Both the position numbers and the translations under genes were made by a program. This document shows, piece by piece, positions 1 through 8,880 of a stretch of DNA of 64,000 nt. Numbering within the stretch: position 1 is the first letter of the stretch; each line of letters opens with the position of its first letter. This DNA comes from Desulfosporosinus cupriresistens (GTDB lineage Bacteria; Bacillota; Desulfitobacteriia; Desulfitobacteriales; Desulfitobacteriaceae). The notes under the pieces are model-generated. The model ran no database searches. It saw nothing but the letters and a program-made list of their open reading frames with translations, and had not been told where the DNA came from. Location: assembly GCF_001707885.1 (NCBI RefSeq), contig NZ_MASS01000016.1:22354-86353 (forward strand), given 5' to 3'.

Positions 1-21
1 GAAATTTCGGACTTGTTCATC

Positions 22-375
22 TTAGGAGGACATCCTCTTGTCTAGATTAACGCCATACTCAGACTGTGATAATCGGGATTTTACCTCAGAGGTACTCACT
101 AGCCTTCTATTATTCGATTGTTTACTTGCTTTAATTCTATATTTGATGCTTTTAATTTCAATAATTTTATGATTATTATTAGTCTGAATGTAAAATAAAA
201 GAGATCCGATTACAGTTAAGAAGATTGTTAAAACAAAGTAAGCCGTTGCTTGAGATACATAAATAGTATAGTTATAAGTATTTGCATGTCCCGAATTGAG
301 GACTAACATTTTCGAATAGCCCATTCTATAGAACAATAAGGAAGAAAGATAACAAATAACTGTTACTTTTGGCAC
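22..375 (-). CDS. Small hypothetical membrane protein
   Basis: I do not recognise a family. The start is taken as GTG at 375 because GGAGGTG lies five bases before it (minus strand of 381-387); the frame is open further upstream to 432 but has no well-placed ribosome binding site there. The 117-residue product has a hydrophobic N-terminus, a clear second membrane segment in the middle (around YFVLTIFLTVIGSLLFYI) and a basic, polar tail of about 50 residues rich in Lys, Arg, Ser and Asn, probably cytosolic. No neighbours on the same strand within the window give a functional hint. It could be spurious, but the strong binding site and membrane pattern favour a real gene. Confidence 0.45.
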   Translation of the reverse strand: MPKVTVICYLSSLLFYRMGYSKMLVLNSGHANTYNYTIYVSQATAYFVLTIFLTVIGSLLFYIQTNNNHKIIEIKSIKYRIKASKQSNNRRLVSTSEVKSRLSQSEYGVNLDKRMSS

Positions 376-1019
376 TATTACACCTCCACACAACGACACA
401 TCGCCCAATTTCCCTTGATGCACTCGGTTCATCCTCCCATATGTATGAGTTTGTTCCGGAACACTGGGCCTTTATTATGCCGATTCTCCAGTACGTATAT
501 TTTGTTTACAGAACCTATGTTCTTATTATAACCGCATCTTGTGTGAATATCAATGCAAAAATCTCTCTTGCGCAAAATTATATCAGCCTTCTTTACAAAA
601 TCGTTGATAATTAGATTCTTTGAATGGTGGTACTCACTAATTGCAGTTTCTTTTCTCCCTTTCGTTTCAGGCATAAAATTAACGCCTCTAGTTTAAAGGC
701 GTTTAGAAGCATTAGCTAATTGCACGCAGAAGGCACCGCCCTACTGCTTCATATCAAGTACCGCAAAAGGTTCGGTAAGGAAGGGTTGATTGCGCAGGTG
801 GTGTGGAGTAATCAGCCTGTTGGGGAGAGTGCGCGTAGGGGTTTGAAAGAACATCAAGAAACATATATGAGGCCACCTGAGATTTTTATCTTTACAGAAA
901 CTAACATTTATTTAACAATTTTTTACATGATATTTATATTAAATTTACATTCATCTTTTATAATACTATTATCCAAACTTGGAAAAGAGTTGTAATAAAG
1001 AAAGGGGATTAATTAACTA
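376..1019. other. Intergenic region with no recognisable gene
   Basis: Only weak open frames run here. A short stretch at about 720-880 is richer in G and C than its surroundings and stays open on the plus strand as part of a 91-codon frame; its translation begins [19 protein letters not shown] but matches no family I know, and the frame then runs into low-complexity hydrophobic sequence. It may be a gene remnant. An inverted repeat, AACGCCT at 681-687 and AGGCGTT at 697-703, is the only hairpin I see. A purine-rich ribosome binding site for the next gene lies near 999-1007. Confidence 0.4.
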
Positions 1020-2537
1020 ATGAAAAGAAACCACAGACTCACGGTATTTTCCCTAGTTTCGACTATGGCCTTTTGCCTCGTTACCGGCTCATTAGCTTTC
1101 GCTAACAGTAATTCTAATGTTTCAAAAGATGGAAAATGGGTGGCTGGAGATTTTCACAATCATACTTATCTGACGGACGGAAGTAAAACAGAGGCAGATG
1201 TTCTGAATCACGCTTTTACTCAATATGGACTGGATTGGTTTACTAACTCCGAGCATGGGGGCGCTTTCTCCAGAGATGCAAACGGAAGCCAATTTACTAT
1301 GGATACTCCAAACGCTTTATTGAGTACCGATAGCAAATATTATTTATGGCGCTGGGCAACATTGAAGGATTACTCTTACCCGATTATTCAGGCAGCAAGA
1401 AAACAATATAATGACAAGATCCTGCTCCAGGGACTTGAATGGAATGTTCCTACTCATGAGCATGCTAGTGTCGGTATTGCAGCCGATGAGCCAACTGCGA
1501 TCAGTAAGTTTGAGTACATATTTGATCAAAACGACAAAGACACCAGTAGGGCCAGCGAAGGGCTAACTAAAGACAATACTACCGCACAAAGTGCCGTAGA
1601 TGGTGCAAAATGGCTGGAGGATAACTACCCCGACAGCAGCTATTTTGTTCTCGCCCACCCTTCGCGGCAACAAAAGTATTCTATAGCTGACATTCGTGAT
1701 TTTAACAACGCTGCTCCTGATGTTGCCTTTGGCTTTGAAGGACTGCCCGGTCATCAGAAGGAAGCTAACAGGGGTGGTTTTGGCAATAATTTTGGCAGCA
1801 ATACCTACAAGGCTAGGACATATGGCGGTGCCGACTACATGATCGCTAAAGTTGGAGGTCTTTGGGACGCACTCCTCGGTGAAGGCCGCCATTTCTGGAA
1901 CTTTGTTAACTCCGATTTTCACAATGAAGCTGGCGATTTCTGGCCAGGTGAATATTGTAAGACCTACTCCTTGCTCAAAGGCGATGATCCCAAATCAGTA
2001 GTTGCAAGCCTACGCTCCGGCAACTCCTTTGCTGTTCATGGCGACCTGATCAATGCCCTTGATTTCAGTATCAGCAGCAAAAACAACGTAGCTGTGATGG
2101 GGCAAGACCTAGAAGTTGAAAAGGGGGACAACGCCCAAATCACAATCCGCTTCAAAAGCCCGGAAGTAAACAATAATGGAGATAAGCCCGTTGTTAGCCA
2201 CATAGACCTGATTGCCGGTGATGTAACCGGTAAAGCTCAGCCCGGTACTGATGAATACACCAAAGATACAAATGAATCCTCGAAGGTAATCGCAAGCTTT
2301 GACAGCAAGTCCTGGAAAAAGGATAACGGATGGAACGTAATTGTTTATAACTTGAAAAATGTTGAGAAAAATCAGTATTTCCGCCTGAGGGGTACAAATC
2401 TAGCACCAAATACACTGAATGAAACCGATGCAGAGGGCAACCCCCTTGTGGACAGTCTGATGGGTGATAATAATGAGAACAAGGCTTATGCTGACCTGTG
2501 GTTCTATTCTAATCCGATATTTATTCAAAGCAAATAA
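1020..2537 (+). CDS. Secreted PHP-domain metal-dependent phosphoesterase-like protein
   Basis: A 505-residue protein with a typical signal peptide (basic MKRNHR, a hydrophobic core, and a likely cleavage after SLAFA near residue 28), so it probably acts outside the membrane. Directly after it comes a PHP-type metal-binding start, GDFHNHTYLTDGS, the HxH motif of the polymerase-and-histidinol-phosphatase superfamily. Further matching elements are NSEHGG, VLAHPSRQ and NSDFHNEAGDFWPGEY, which supply the expected His and Asp ligands. The last 150 residues look like a beta-rich C-terminal domain. The substrate is unknown; family members hydrolyse phosphoesters using two or three metal ions. It is a single-gene unit, ended by the terminator at 2603-2630. 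Confidence 0.75.
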   Translation: MKRNHRLTVFSLVSTMAFCLVTGSLAFANSNSNVSKDGKWVAGDFHNHTYLTDGSKTEADVLNHAFTQYGLDWFTNSEHGGAFSRDANGSQFTMDTPNALLSTDSKYYLWRWATLKDYSYPIIQAARKQYNDKILLQGLEWNVPTHEHASVGIAADEPTAISKFEYIFDQNDKDTSRASEGLTKDNTTAQSAVDGAKWLEDNYPDSSYFVLAHPSRQQKYSIADIRDFNNAAPDVAFGFEGLPGHQKEANRGGFGNNFGSNTYKARTYGGADYMIAKVGGLWDALLGEGRHFWNFVNSDFHNEAGDFWPGEYCKTYSLLKGDDPKSVVASLRSGNSFAVHGDLINALDFSISSKNNVAVMGQDLEVEKGDNAQITIRFKSPEVNNNGDKPVVSHIDLIAGDVTGKAQPGTDEYTKDTNESSKVIASFDSKSWKKDNGWNVIVYNLKNVEKNQYFRLRGTNLAPNTLNETDAEGNPLVDSLMGDNNENKAYADLWFYSNPIFIQSK

Positions 2538-2565
2538 GTTTTTGTAACTCTTTATGTTAAAAGGT

Positions 2566-2592
2566 TTAAAAGTCTTAAAAGTCTTAAAAGTC
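2566..2592 (+). repeat. Three perfect 9-bp tandem repeats (TTAAAAGTC)
   Basis: TTAAAAGTC occurs three times head to tail between the stop of the PHP gene and its terminator. A partial fourth copy lies just upstream. A slippage product with no evident role. Confidence 0.8.
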
Positions 2593-2602
2593 TTTGATAA
2601 AG

Positions 2603-2630
2603 AACCCGGTATCCCCGGGTTTTTTATTTT
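2603..2630 (+). terminator. Rho-independent terminator of the PHP gene
   Basis: AACCCGG at 2603-2609 pairs with CCGGGTT at 2615-2621 and is followed by a run of T interrupted by one A. It lies 65 bases after the stop codon. Confidence 0.8.
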
Positions 2631-2977
2631 TCTAATTTTACTTGTCTCGGAAATCCATCCTGTTCTTTCGTAATACCCTACGAATATGTTCCTACGGACG
2701 AAGCTGGTCCTACAAAATTGTTCTAAATTTTCATCCAAACTCGGAGCTCTTGCTACAAGCGACTTCCAACTGTGCATTTTTCCATACATGAAAATTAATT
2801 ACCTCAGATTCTGGTAATTTATTTTGCGCAAGATAATTAATAATGCTCCGGGAAACCATAAGTATGATAAACTTAAGACTTGTAGGTTTTCCCTAACCAC
2901 TCGCTTAAAAGTAAAAGAATAAAAACAGAAGCGATAGGTTTGTTTGACTTAAGAATGGTTTAAACAAGTGATGCGTA

Positions 2978-3017
2978 TAGCCCATTCCTGATTCAGATAG
3001 GAATGGGCTACTATTTT
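2978..3017 (+). terminator. Strong hairpin, possible terminator of an unannotated transcript
   Basis: TAGCCCATTCCT (2978-2989) and AGGAATGGGCTA (2999-3010) form a 12-bp perfect stem with a nine-base loop, followed by CTATTTT. No gene ends just before it, so the stretch 2640-2977, which has no credible reading frame, might encode a small RNA. The hairpin could also serve as a barrier in front of the two-component operon. Confidence 0.45.
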
Positions 3018-3136
3018 GAGATAGTAACATAATGTTGTAAAGGCCTACTCAGATTATAAATATGTGATTTCGTTATTGAATGACTACCTATCTATACAGA
3101 ATGCTATCTAATTTACCTTAGAAAAGATAACCACTT

Positions 3137-3153
3137 TTTAAAGAAATTTAAAG
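3137..3153 (+). promoter_or_regulatory. Paired TTTAAAG direct repeats upstream of the response regulator gene
   Basis: TTTAAAG at 3137-3143 and again at 3147-3153, 10 bases apart, lie about 35 bases before the response-regulator start. OmpR-family regulators bind direct repeats of roughly this spacing. The similarity to the TTTAAG repeats at 5263-5290 suggests autoregulation; this is an inference. Confidence 0.35.
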
Positions 3154-3187
3154 AAAAGTAGGTTAAGATTATTAGGAGGTGATTTTA

Positions 3188-3880
3188 ATGAGGTTATTAC
3201 TAGTCGATGATGAACAAAGGTTAGTAGGCCCCTTAGCTTATATTCTGAGAAAAAATAATTACGGTGTTGACCTAGCCTATGACGGGGAGACAGGTCAAGC
3301 AATGGCCGAAACTGGTGTATATGATTTAATTGTTCTAGATAGGATGCTTCCTTATAAAGAGGGAGTAGAGGTTTTAAAGGAACTTAGAAATAAAGGGATT
3401 ATGACTCCTATAATCCTATTAACAGCCAAAGATTCCGTCGAAGATCGAATCGATGGGCTTGATGCCGGTGCCGATGACTACCTAATAAAACCATTTTCGA
3501 CGGATGAATTGATGGCCCGTATAAGAGCATTGTCCAGAAGAAAAGGAGTTAAAATAACTGGGGACAGAGTTGAGGTATTTGGCCTGGTACTTGACCCTCT
3601 TGGTTGTGAGGTAACGGACGGAACGAATAACGTTAAGCTCACCTATAAGGAATCGTTATTACTTGAACTTTTCATGCGTAATCCTTCTCAGGTGATATCC
3701 AAGGAACAAATCCTAGATCGGGTTTGGGGATTAGACTCTGACGTAGAGTTATCTAATGTTGAAGTATATATCTACTATTTACGGAAAAAAATTAGTTTTA
3801 TTTCATTTAAAAATTGTTCAATAGAAACGATTCGGGGTGTAGGTTATTGTTTAAAGCGATTAAAAAGTTTAGCTCGTTGA
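3188..3880 (+). CDS. OmpR/PhoB-type response regulator
   Basis: The start is ATG 3188, which follows AGGAGGT (3174-3180) at seven bases; a GTG nine bases upstream overlaps that site and is unlikely. The 230-residue product has an N-terminal receiver domain with acidic residues D7 and D8, the phospho-acceptor D51 in LIVLDRMLP, T79 and K101 (YLIKPF), followed by a C-terminal winged-helix DNA-binding domain of about 100 residues (LTYKESLLLELFMRNP to TIRGVGYCL). It partners with the sensor kinase whose start lies inside its 3' end. Probable targets are the direct repeats before its own gene and those at 5263-5290. Confidence 0.9.
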   Translation: MRLLLVDDEQRLVGPLAYILRKNNYGVDLAYDGETGQAMAETGVYDLIVLDRMLPYKEGVEVLKELRNKGIMTPIILLTAKDSVEDRIDGLDAGADDYLIKPFSTDELMARIRALSRRKGVKITGDRVEVFGLVLDPLGCEVTDGTNNVKLTYKESLLLELFMRNPSQVISKEQILDRVWGLDSDVELSNVEVYIYYLRKKISFISFKNCSIETIRGVGYCLKRLKSLAR

Positions 3881-5133
3881 GACTAAAATATATATTTAAA
3901 GGCGATAAGCTATTCGATTCTTTGAGATTAAGGCTTACCTTATCAAACATTATAATTATGACCATTCTCTTAATGCTATTTGTCATAAGTACCTATTTTC
4001 TTATGGAACATCAAATTTTCAACCAATCGGAACAATTAGTACAAAATATCGCAACTGCCATTGAGTCCAGTTCAGCGCAACAACTGGAACAGTTTGATAA
4101 GGCAGATTATTTTTATATTAAGATAAAGGAATCTGGCGAAATTACGCAAGCCTTTTCAACGAACCCACACTTCGGTCCAAAGGAACTAAGTGAGTTCGCT
4201 GAAGGGATTCTAAGAAAGAAAAGTAGTAAAGGGGATTTTGATTGGCACGATCTCTCTTTTACCTTTCTCAAAGTCCCTCAAAAACAACAACAAGGTTTAC
4301 TGATCGTTTCTGTAGGTCTAAATAGAGAACTAATGGTTCTTAAATTTTTACTGGCAGCTCTTTTTATAACTGGTCTTATCTGCTTAGGATTAGCGTTTTA
4401 CTCTAGCCTATACTTAGCCAATAGAGCATTAATTCCGATTAGAAAGTCTTGGCAAAGGCAAAAAGATTTTGTAGCAGATGCCTCGCACGAATTACGCACT
4501 CCCTTGGCAGTAATCCAAACAAACCTTGAATTGGTGATGGGCAATCCGAAAGAAACCGTAGAAGAACAGGAAGAATGGTTAACAAATATAAAGATTGAAG
4601 TGTCTCATATGACTAGACTAGTGGAAGACTTATTGTTCTTGGCCAGAGTTGATTCTGAACAACAGTTACTTGAAAGAAGTAATTTCTCCTTAGACAGAGC
4701 TATTAATCAGGTCGTCAAGCCGTTTATACCTATGGCAAACAACAAAGGTATTGAATTAAAGATTGAGGTTGAGCCAGAAGTGGACTTTTATGGGGATGAA
4801 AAAAGAATAAGCCAACTCATACTTATTCTAGTTGACAATGCCATTAAACACACTCCAATTAATGGTGAAGTTAGATTAAAAATGTGGGTTGTCGGTAATG
4901 ATGTAGATATTTTAGTATCTGATACCGGCGAAGGAATCGAAGAACAACATTTAGATAAAATCTTTGAGCGCTTTTATCGAATTGATAAGGCCAGAGCTAA
5001 AAGTATAGAGGGTACAGGGCTTGGTCTTTCTATTGCAAATTGGATTGTTAAAAAGCATAAAGGCACCATTAAAGTCTCTAGTATTCCGGGAAAAGAAACC
5101 GCTTTTACAATTCGGTTACCAAAGGAAAATTAA
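3847..5133 (+). CDS. Membrane sensor histidine kinase
   Basis: The start is taken as TTG 3847, seven bases after GGGGTG, inside the end of the response-regulator gene; an upstream TTG at 3814 is possible. The protein has two transmembrane segments (around LSNIIIMTILLMLFVISTYF and FLLAALFITGLICLGLAFY) bounding an extracellular sensor region of about 110 residues. The catalytic part shows the dimerisation box SHELRTPLA with its phospho-accepting His, the N box DNAIKHTP, the G1 box DTGEGI, the F box FERFYR and the G2 box GTGLGLSIA. It autophosphorylates and passes the phosphate to the adjacent regulator. The signal is unknown; overlap with the regulator gene implies coupled translation. Confidence 0.9.
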   Translation: MFKAIKKFSSLRLKYIFKGDKLFDSLRLRLTLSNIIIMTILLMLFVISTYFLMEHQIFNQSEQLVQNIATAIESSSAQQLEQFDKADYFYIKIKESGEITQAFSTNPHFGPKELSEFAEGILRKKSSKGDFDWHDLSFTFLKVPQKQQQGLLIVSVGLNRELMVLKFLLAALFITGLICLGLAFYSSLYLANRALIPIRKSWQRQKDFVADASHELRTPLAVIQTNLELVMGNPKETVEEQEEWLTNIKIEVSHMTRLVEDLLFLARVDSEQQLLERSNFSLDRAINQVVKPFIPMANNKGIELKIEVEPEVDFYGDEKRISQLILILVDNAIKHTPINGEVRLKMWVVGNDVDILVSDTGEGIEEQHLDKIFERFYRIDKARAKSIEGTGLGLSIANWIVKKHKGTIKVSSIPGKETAFTIRLPKEN

Positions 5134-5201
5134 TTACTCTCTTTCTCTTTTATCACTGTTGAAGCTAGAGGTTAATATCCCATTCTTCTCCAAGTATTTA
5201 C

Positions 5202-5244
5202 GCCTAATAGATTAACCGTAGTCCCTTCGATCAATCTATTAGGC
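5202..5244. repeat. 12-bp perfect inverted repeat after the kinase gene
   Basis: GCCTAATAGATT (5202-5213) and AATCTATTAGGC (5233-5244) with a 19-base loop and no T run. It could end the two-component transcript or be a binding site. Confidence 0.5.
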
Positions 5245-5262
5245 CAGGTGATTAGTATGAAA

Positions 5263-5290
5263 TTTAAGCTGTTTTTAAGCTGTTTTTAAG
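5263..5290 (+). promoter_or_regulatory. Three TTTAAG boxes spaced exactly 11 bp, probable response-regulator site
   Basis: TTTAAG begins at 5263, 5274 and 5285, within copies of an 11-bp unit (TTTAAGCTGTT). One-helical-turn direct repeats are the usual binding architecture of OmpR/PhoB regulators, and the cognate regulator is encoded just upstream. The array lies about 50 bases before the 38-codon gene at 5341, a suitable position for activation of a promoter between them. Confidence 0.5.
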
Positions 5291-5340
5291 ATAACTATGC
5301 TAATTTGTTAGATATAAGGATATAGAGAGAGGGTATATGA

Positions 5341-5457
5341 TTGGGATTAATTATGAGCAAGAACACTGGTGTTGCCTTTTTTACATTAGTTTTAATTGCA
5401 TCTACCTGGTACCACATAAGAAAAGTTAAACAGCAAACTAATGAATCTAATAATTGA
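5341..5457 (+). CDS. 38-residue single-pass membrane peptide
   Basis: This short frame starts at TTG 5341, seven bases after GAGAGGG (5327-5333); an in-frame ATG at 5353 is the alternative. The product reads MGLIMSKNTG, then a hydrophobic segment VAFFTLVLIASTWY, then a basic and polar tail HIRKVKQQTNESNN, as expected for a one-pass peptide with its tail in the cytosol. It follows the triple TTTAAG array and the two-component genes, so it may be an output or feedback element of that system. I know no family match. Confidence is limited by its length. Confidence 0.4.
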   Translation: MGLIMSKNTGVAFFTLVLIASTWYHIRKVKQQTNESNN

Positions 5458-5629
5458 AAGGAAACGAAGAAAATAAGAGTCTTCAAATTTTTCATTGAAG
5501 AGATTATAATAGTGGAGGAAAAACAACATTAAAGGCTTGCGTAAAGTTTTGATATAATTCCGGTTCTTGTATATAACTCGCAGTCATTGTGTTAAATGAT
5601 AATAATATAAGATGTAAGGTAGAATAAAC

Positions 5630-6793
5630 ATGAAAAAAATCGAAATGTATGATTGTCTAGTCGTAGGCTGCGGCATGGCAGGCACAGTTATAGCGCGTGA
5701 ACTGGCGGAACGGGCAGGTAAAAAAGTACTAATCCTTGAAAAGCATGACTATATAGGTGGGAATGCCTGTGATTTTATGGACGAAAACGGAATTTTAGTA
5801 CATCGCTATGGTCCCCATATCTTTCATACGAACTGCAAAAGGGTATTCGATTATCTATCCCGGTTCACACAGTGGCGGAATTACTCTCACGAGGTAGTTG
5901 GCAATATCTACGGGCAGCTTCTGCCCATTCCTTTTAATCTTAATTCCCTCCATTTAGCCTTTGAGCCTAGCAAAGCAGGGCGTATAGAGCAAAAACTGAT
6001 CGACATCTATGGCTTTGGCAGCAAGGTGCCCATATTGGATCTGCGTCGACAGCCCGATGCAGAACTTGCACAAATCGCAGATTTCATATATGACAACATA
6101 TTTCGCTATTACACTCAAAAGCAATGGGGACTGGCTCCCGACGAAATCGATTCTTTGGTTACCGCGCGCGTCCCTGTATTTATCTCCTATGATAACCGCT
6201 ACTTTCAGGATACCTATCAAGGTATCCCTGCCCAGAGCTATACTTCACTTTTCGAGCGCATGTTAAATCATCCCAATATTGAGCTCCGTCTTAATTCTGA
6301 TGCACACAAACTACTCCGGCTGGAATCAGGAAAAATATTTTTTGACGGTTGCCCGTTCAACGGCACTGTACTATACTCTGGAGCGACAGACGAACTGTTT
6401 AACTGCCGATACGGACGCCTGCCGTACCGGACTTTGGATTTTGTTTTTGAAACCCTCAATACCACATGGTACCAGTCCAAGGGGACTGTGAATTATCCTG
6501 TTGACCAAGAATATACCCGGATAACCGAATTCAAGCACCTCACCGGACAAGCTCTAGACGGACGAACTACTATAGTTAAAGAATATCCACGGGCATATAT
6601 GGGTACCGACAGCGAGACCCCCTATTACCCGATCCAAACGCTTGAAAATCTCACCCTTTATGAGCGATATCGGAAGCTTACGGACGAATTTCCACAACTG
6701 CACTTAATGGGCCGGCTTGCAGAGTACAAATATTACAACATGGACGCTATAGTTAAGAAGGTCTTGGAGCTTGTTGACGTCTTACTATTGTGA
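5630..6793 (+). CDS. glf: UDP-galactopyranose mutase
   Basis: A 387-residue flavoprotein that interconverts UDP-galactopyranose and UDP-galactofuranose, the donor for galactofuranose-containing surface glycans. The N-terminal FAD-binding Rossmann motif is DCLVVGCGMAGTVIAREL, followed by the family signature around IGGNACDFMDENGILVHRYG and GPHIFHTN, and by the conserved YDNRYFQDTYQGIPAQSYT segment. Length is normal for bacterial Glf (about 370-390). A GTG of the downstream glycosyltransferase frame overlaps the stop, and the two neighbouring family 2 glycosyltransferases are natural users of its product. Confidence 0.93.
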   Translation: MKKIEMYDCLVVGCGMAGTVIARELAERAGKKVLILEKHDYIGGNACDFMDENGILVHRYGPHIFHTNCKRVFDYLSRFTQWRNYSHEVVGNIYGQLLPIPFNLNSLHLAFEPSKAGRIEQKLIDIYGFGSKVPILDLRRQPDAELAQIADFIYDNIFRYYTQKQWGLAPDEIDSLVTARVPVFISYDNRYFQDTYQGIPAQSYTSLFERMLNHPNIELRLNSDAHKLLRLESGKIFFDGCPFNGTVLYSGATDELFNCRYGRLPYRTLDFVFETLNTTWYQSKGTVNYPVDQEYTRITEFKHLTGQALDGRTTIVKEYPRAYMGTDSETPYYPIQTLENLTLYERYRKLTDEFPQLHLMGRLAEYKYYNMDAIVKKVLELVDVLLL

Positions 6794-6849
6794 TTAATTT
6801 AGTTAATTACTTTTTATGCCAATTAAAGCAGCAGAACGGAGCACACAGA

Positions 6850-7869
6850 TTGAGAATAATTACATTTGCCATACCATGCTACAATTCAGCGGCTTATATT
6901 GAGCGCTGCATTGATTCACTTCTTCCGTGCGGCAATGATGCGGAAGTTATTATTGTAAATGACGGTTCTACCGACGAAACCGGAAAAATCGCGGATAAAT
7001 ATGCCGTGCGATACCCTGATATAATACGGGTGATCCATCAAGAAAACGGCGGACATGGCGAAGCAGTCAATGCTGGCTTAAAAAACGCTTCCGGTCTTTA
7101 TTTTAAAGTTGTCGATTCAGATGACTGGATCGATGGCCCGGGTATGATTCAGGTACTGAAAACTCTTAAAACTTTAGTAAGTGCTAACTCCGCTCCTGAT
7201 ATGATGGTCTGCAACTATGTCTATGAAAAGTTGCAGGAAGGGACCAGGCACGTAATTAATTATAATAATGTCTTTCCTTGCAATAAGATATTTTTTTGGG
7301 ATGAGATGAGGAAGTTCCCCCCGTGGAAATATCTTCTAATGCATTCATTGATTTACAAAACACAACTGCTTCACAAATGTGGTCTTGTATTGCCAAAACA
7401 CACCTTTTATGTAGACAATATTTTTGCCTACCAGCCACTGCCTTTTGTGAAAACAATCTACTATCTGGATGTAGATCTTTACCATTATTTTATCGGGCGG
7501 GAAGATCAATCTGTCAATGAAAGCGTAATGCTAAAAAGAATTGACCAGCAACTCCTGGTAACGCGCATATTGATAGGTTGTCATAACCTCCCTGGTAGCA
7601 TATCAAGTAAAAAGTTGTCCAGCTATATGCTTAGCCATTTAGCTATTATGATGACAATTTGCACAGTTTTCTTGAGAATTTCCGGCACAAAGGAAGACAA
7701 TGAGAAAGAGAAAGAACTTTGGGCTTTCCTTATTAGTAGCGACAATGGTCTGTACCGACATGCGATCAGTAGGTTTTTGAGAATGGTTGCAAACCTACCT
7801 GGAAATTCCGGCAACAAAATTACCATTGGCTTATATAACATTGCTCGTAAAGTCTATAAATTTAATTAA
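6850..7869 (+). CDS. Family 2 glycosyltransferase (first paralog)
   Basis: The frame is open from a GTG at 6790 overlapping the glf stop, but TTG 6850 is a better start: GGAG lies eight bases before it, and the product then begins MRIITFAIPCYNSAAYIERC, aligning with the second paralog at 8881. The GT-A fold shows NDGSTDET, ENGGHGEAVNAGL and the metal-binding VVDSDDW. A long C-terminal region shared with the paralog contains LLMHSLIYKTQLL, KHTFYVDNIFAY and DLYHYFIGREDQSVN. With glf upstream it may transfer galactofuranose or a related sugar to a lipid-linked acceptor at the inner face of the membrane; the substrate is inferred only from context. Confidence 0.85.
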   Translation: MRIITFAIPCYNSAAYIERCIDSLLPCGNDAEVIIVNDGSTDETGKIADKYAVRYPDIIRVIHQENGGHGEAVNAGLKNASGLYFKVVDSDDWIDGPGMIQVLKTLKTLVSANSAPDMMVCNYVYEKLQEGTRHVINYNNVFPCNKIFFWDEMRKFPPWKYLLMHSLIYKTQLLHKCGLVLPKHTFYVDNIFAYQPLPFVKTIYYLDVDLYHYFIGREDQSVNESVMLKRIDQQLLVTRILIGCHNLPGSISSKKLSSYMLSHLAIMMTICTVFLRISGTKEDNEKEKELWAFLISSDNGLYRHAISRFLRMVANLPGNSGNKITIGLYNIARKVYKFN

Positions 7870-7913
7870 CGGATATATAATCTACAGAATTATTGAACCA
7901 AGGGAGTAAGTGA

Positions 7914-8867
7914 ATGCCCATTAATACAAAACTAAAGCTGTTTATAGGTATAGCCATCACCGCGATCATTGTTTATTACTCGATCGGAGCACTCAAAGGC
8001 TTGCATGTAGGCCAACTTTTCCGTGCGAACATCAATTTAAGCCTTACTGTGGTTTCAGTGGCAATCTATGCATATGCCAATTATGTTCGTGGACTTGCCT
8101 ATACACGTGGTATTGACCGGGACATGGACAGAATGACGGCCCTACAAATTGTGGGGTTAGGACACGCTGCTAACATGGTTTTGCCGTTCCATGTCGGTGA
8201 GGGTCTGCGGGCGGCTTTTTTCCCGCCAGGGTACAGTGCCATACGTCGAACAAAACTGCTGATTATTCCGGCCTTTGCAGATTTTGCTGCCATTATGATG
8301 CTTTCAATTCTCGCAGTTCCATTTGCCGGTTTTAAGGACCAAAATTTGTTAGAGGCCCTGTGGATTCTTACATTTCTTTGTATTGCTGTGTTTATATTGT
8401 TTGTGATTCTAATCTTTTTGCTGCCACGTCTTCACAGCTATATCGATGAATATCTAAATTTTGACACAGTGAAAATGATGTTTTGGGTAGTCCTTTCATG
8501 GATTCTCTTGCTCGTGTCGACTTGGATTGGACTTGTGGCTTTCGGCTTCCCATGGGTGGCGTCCATTCGCATGTCGCTTGCCGTATTTGCCGCAACCAAT
8601 ATAATCAATTTTATACCGGCCACACCAGGTGCCATCGGCCTTTTTGAATACGGGACAATTCTGGGCCTTGGGGGTCTGGGAATTGATCAGACCACGGCAC
8701 TGTCAGCGAGCTTGTTGTTGCATCTGATACAGTATGCTGCACTCCTGCCTCTGGGCATGTTCCTTTACATTAAAGCCCTTCACGGTCAATATGGAGAAGC
8801 ACTCAGCAAAATGTGGTGTACGAATCGGCAAAAGAACACTAAACTGAAACTAAAACGGACAAAATGA
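7914..8867 (+). CDS. Flippase-like membrane protein of the lysylphosphatidylglycerol synthase TM family (UPF0104)
   Basis: A 317-residue polytopic protein with about eight hydrophobic segments, beginning at ATG 7914 after AGGGAG. It has features of the UPF0104/AglD-like integral membrane family: YVRGLAYTRG near residue 60, GLGHAANMVLPFHVGEGLRA in the middle and FIPATPGAIGLFEYGTILG near the C-terminus. Related proteins are linked to export or assembly of glycosylated lipids. It lacks the soluble lysyl-transferase domain of full-length MprF. Placed between two sister glycosyltransferases and downstream of glf, it is a likely translocator of the lipid-linked glycan made by this locus; that role is inferred. 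Confidence 0.75.
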   Translation: MPINTKLKLFIGIAITAIIVYYSIGALKGLHVGQLFRANINLSLTVVSVAIYAYANYVRGLAYTRGIDRDMDRMTALQIVGLGHAANMVLPFHVGEGLRAAFFPPGYSAIRRTKLLIIPAFADFAAIMMLSILAVPFAGFKDQNLLEALWILTFLCIAVFILFVILIFLLPRLHSYIDEYLNFDTVKMMFWVVLSWILLLVSTWIGLVAFGFPWVASIRMSLAVFAATNIINFIPATPGAIGLFEYGTILGLGGLGIDQTTALSASLLLHLIQYAALLPLGMFLYIKALHGQYGEALSKMWCTNRQKNTKLKLKRTK

Positions 8868-8880
8868 AGATAATCTGGAG

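Noticed and set aside
429..674. 81-codon minus-strand frame whose stop overlaps the upstream extension of the first gene
   Set aside because: No good ribosome binding site, no family pattern, and the overlapping plus-strand frame is equally open.
2400..2789. 129-codon minus-strand frame overlapping the end of the PHP gene
   Set aside because: It crosses a terminator and the 9-bp repeats and is antisense to a clear gene. Its first part could be an intergenic repeat, but I cannot test that.
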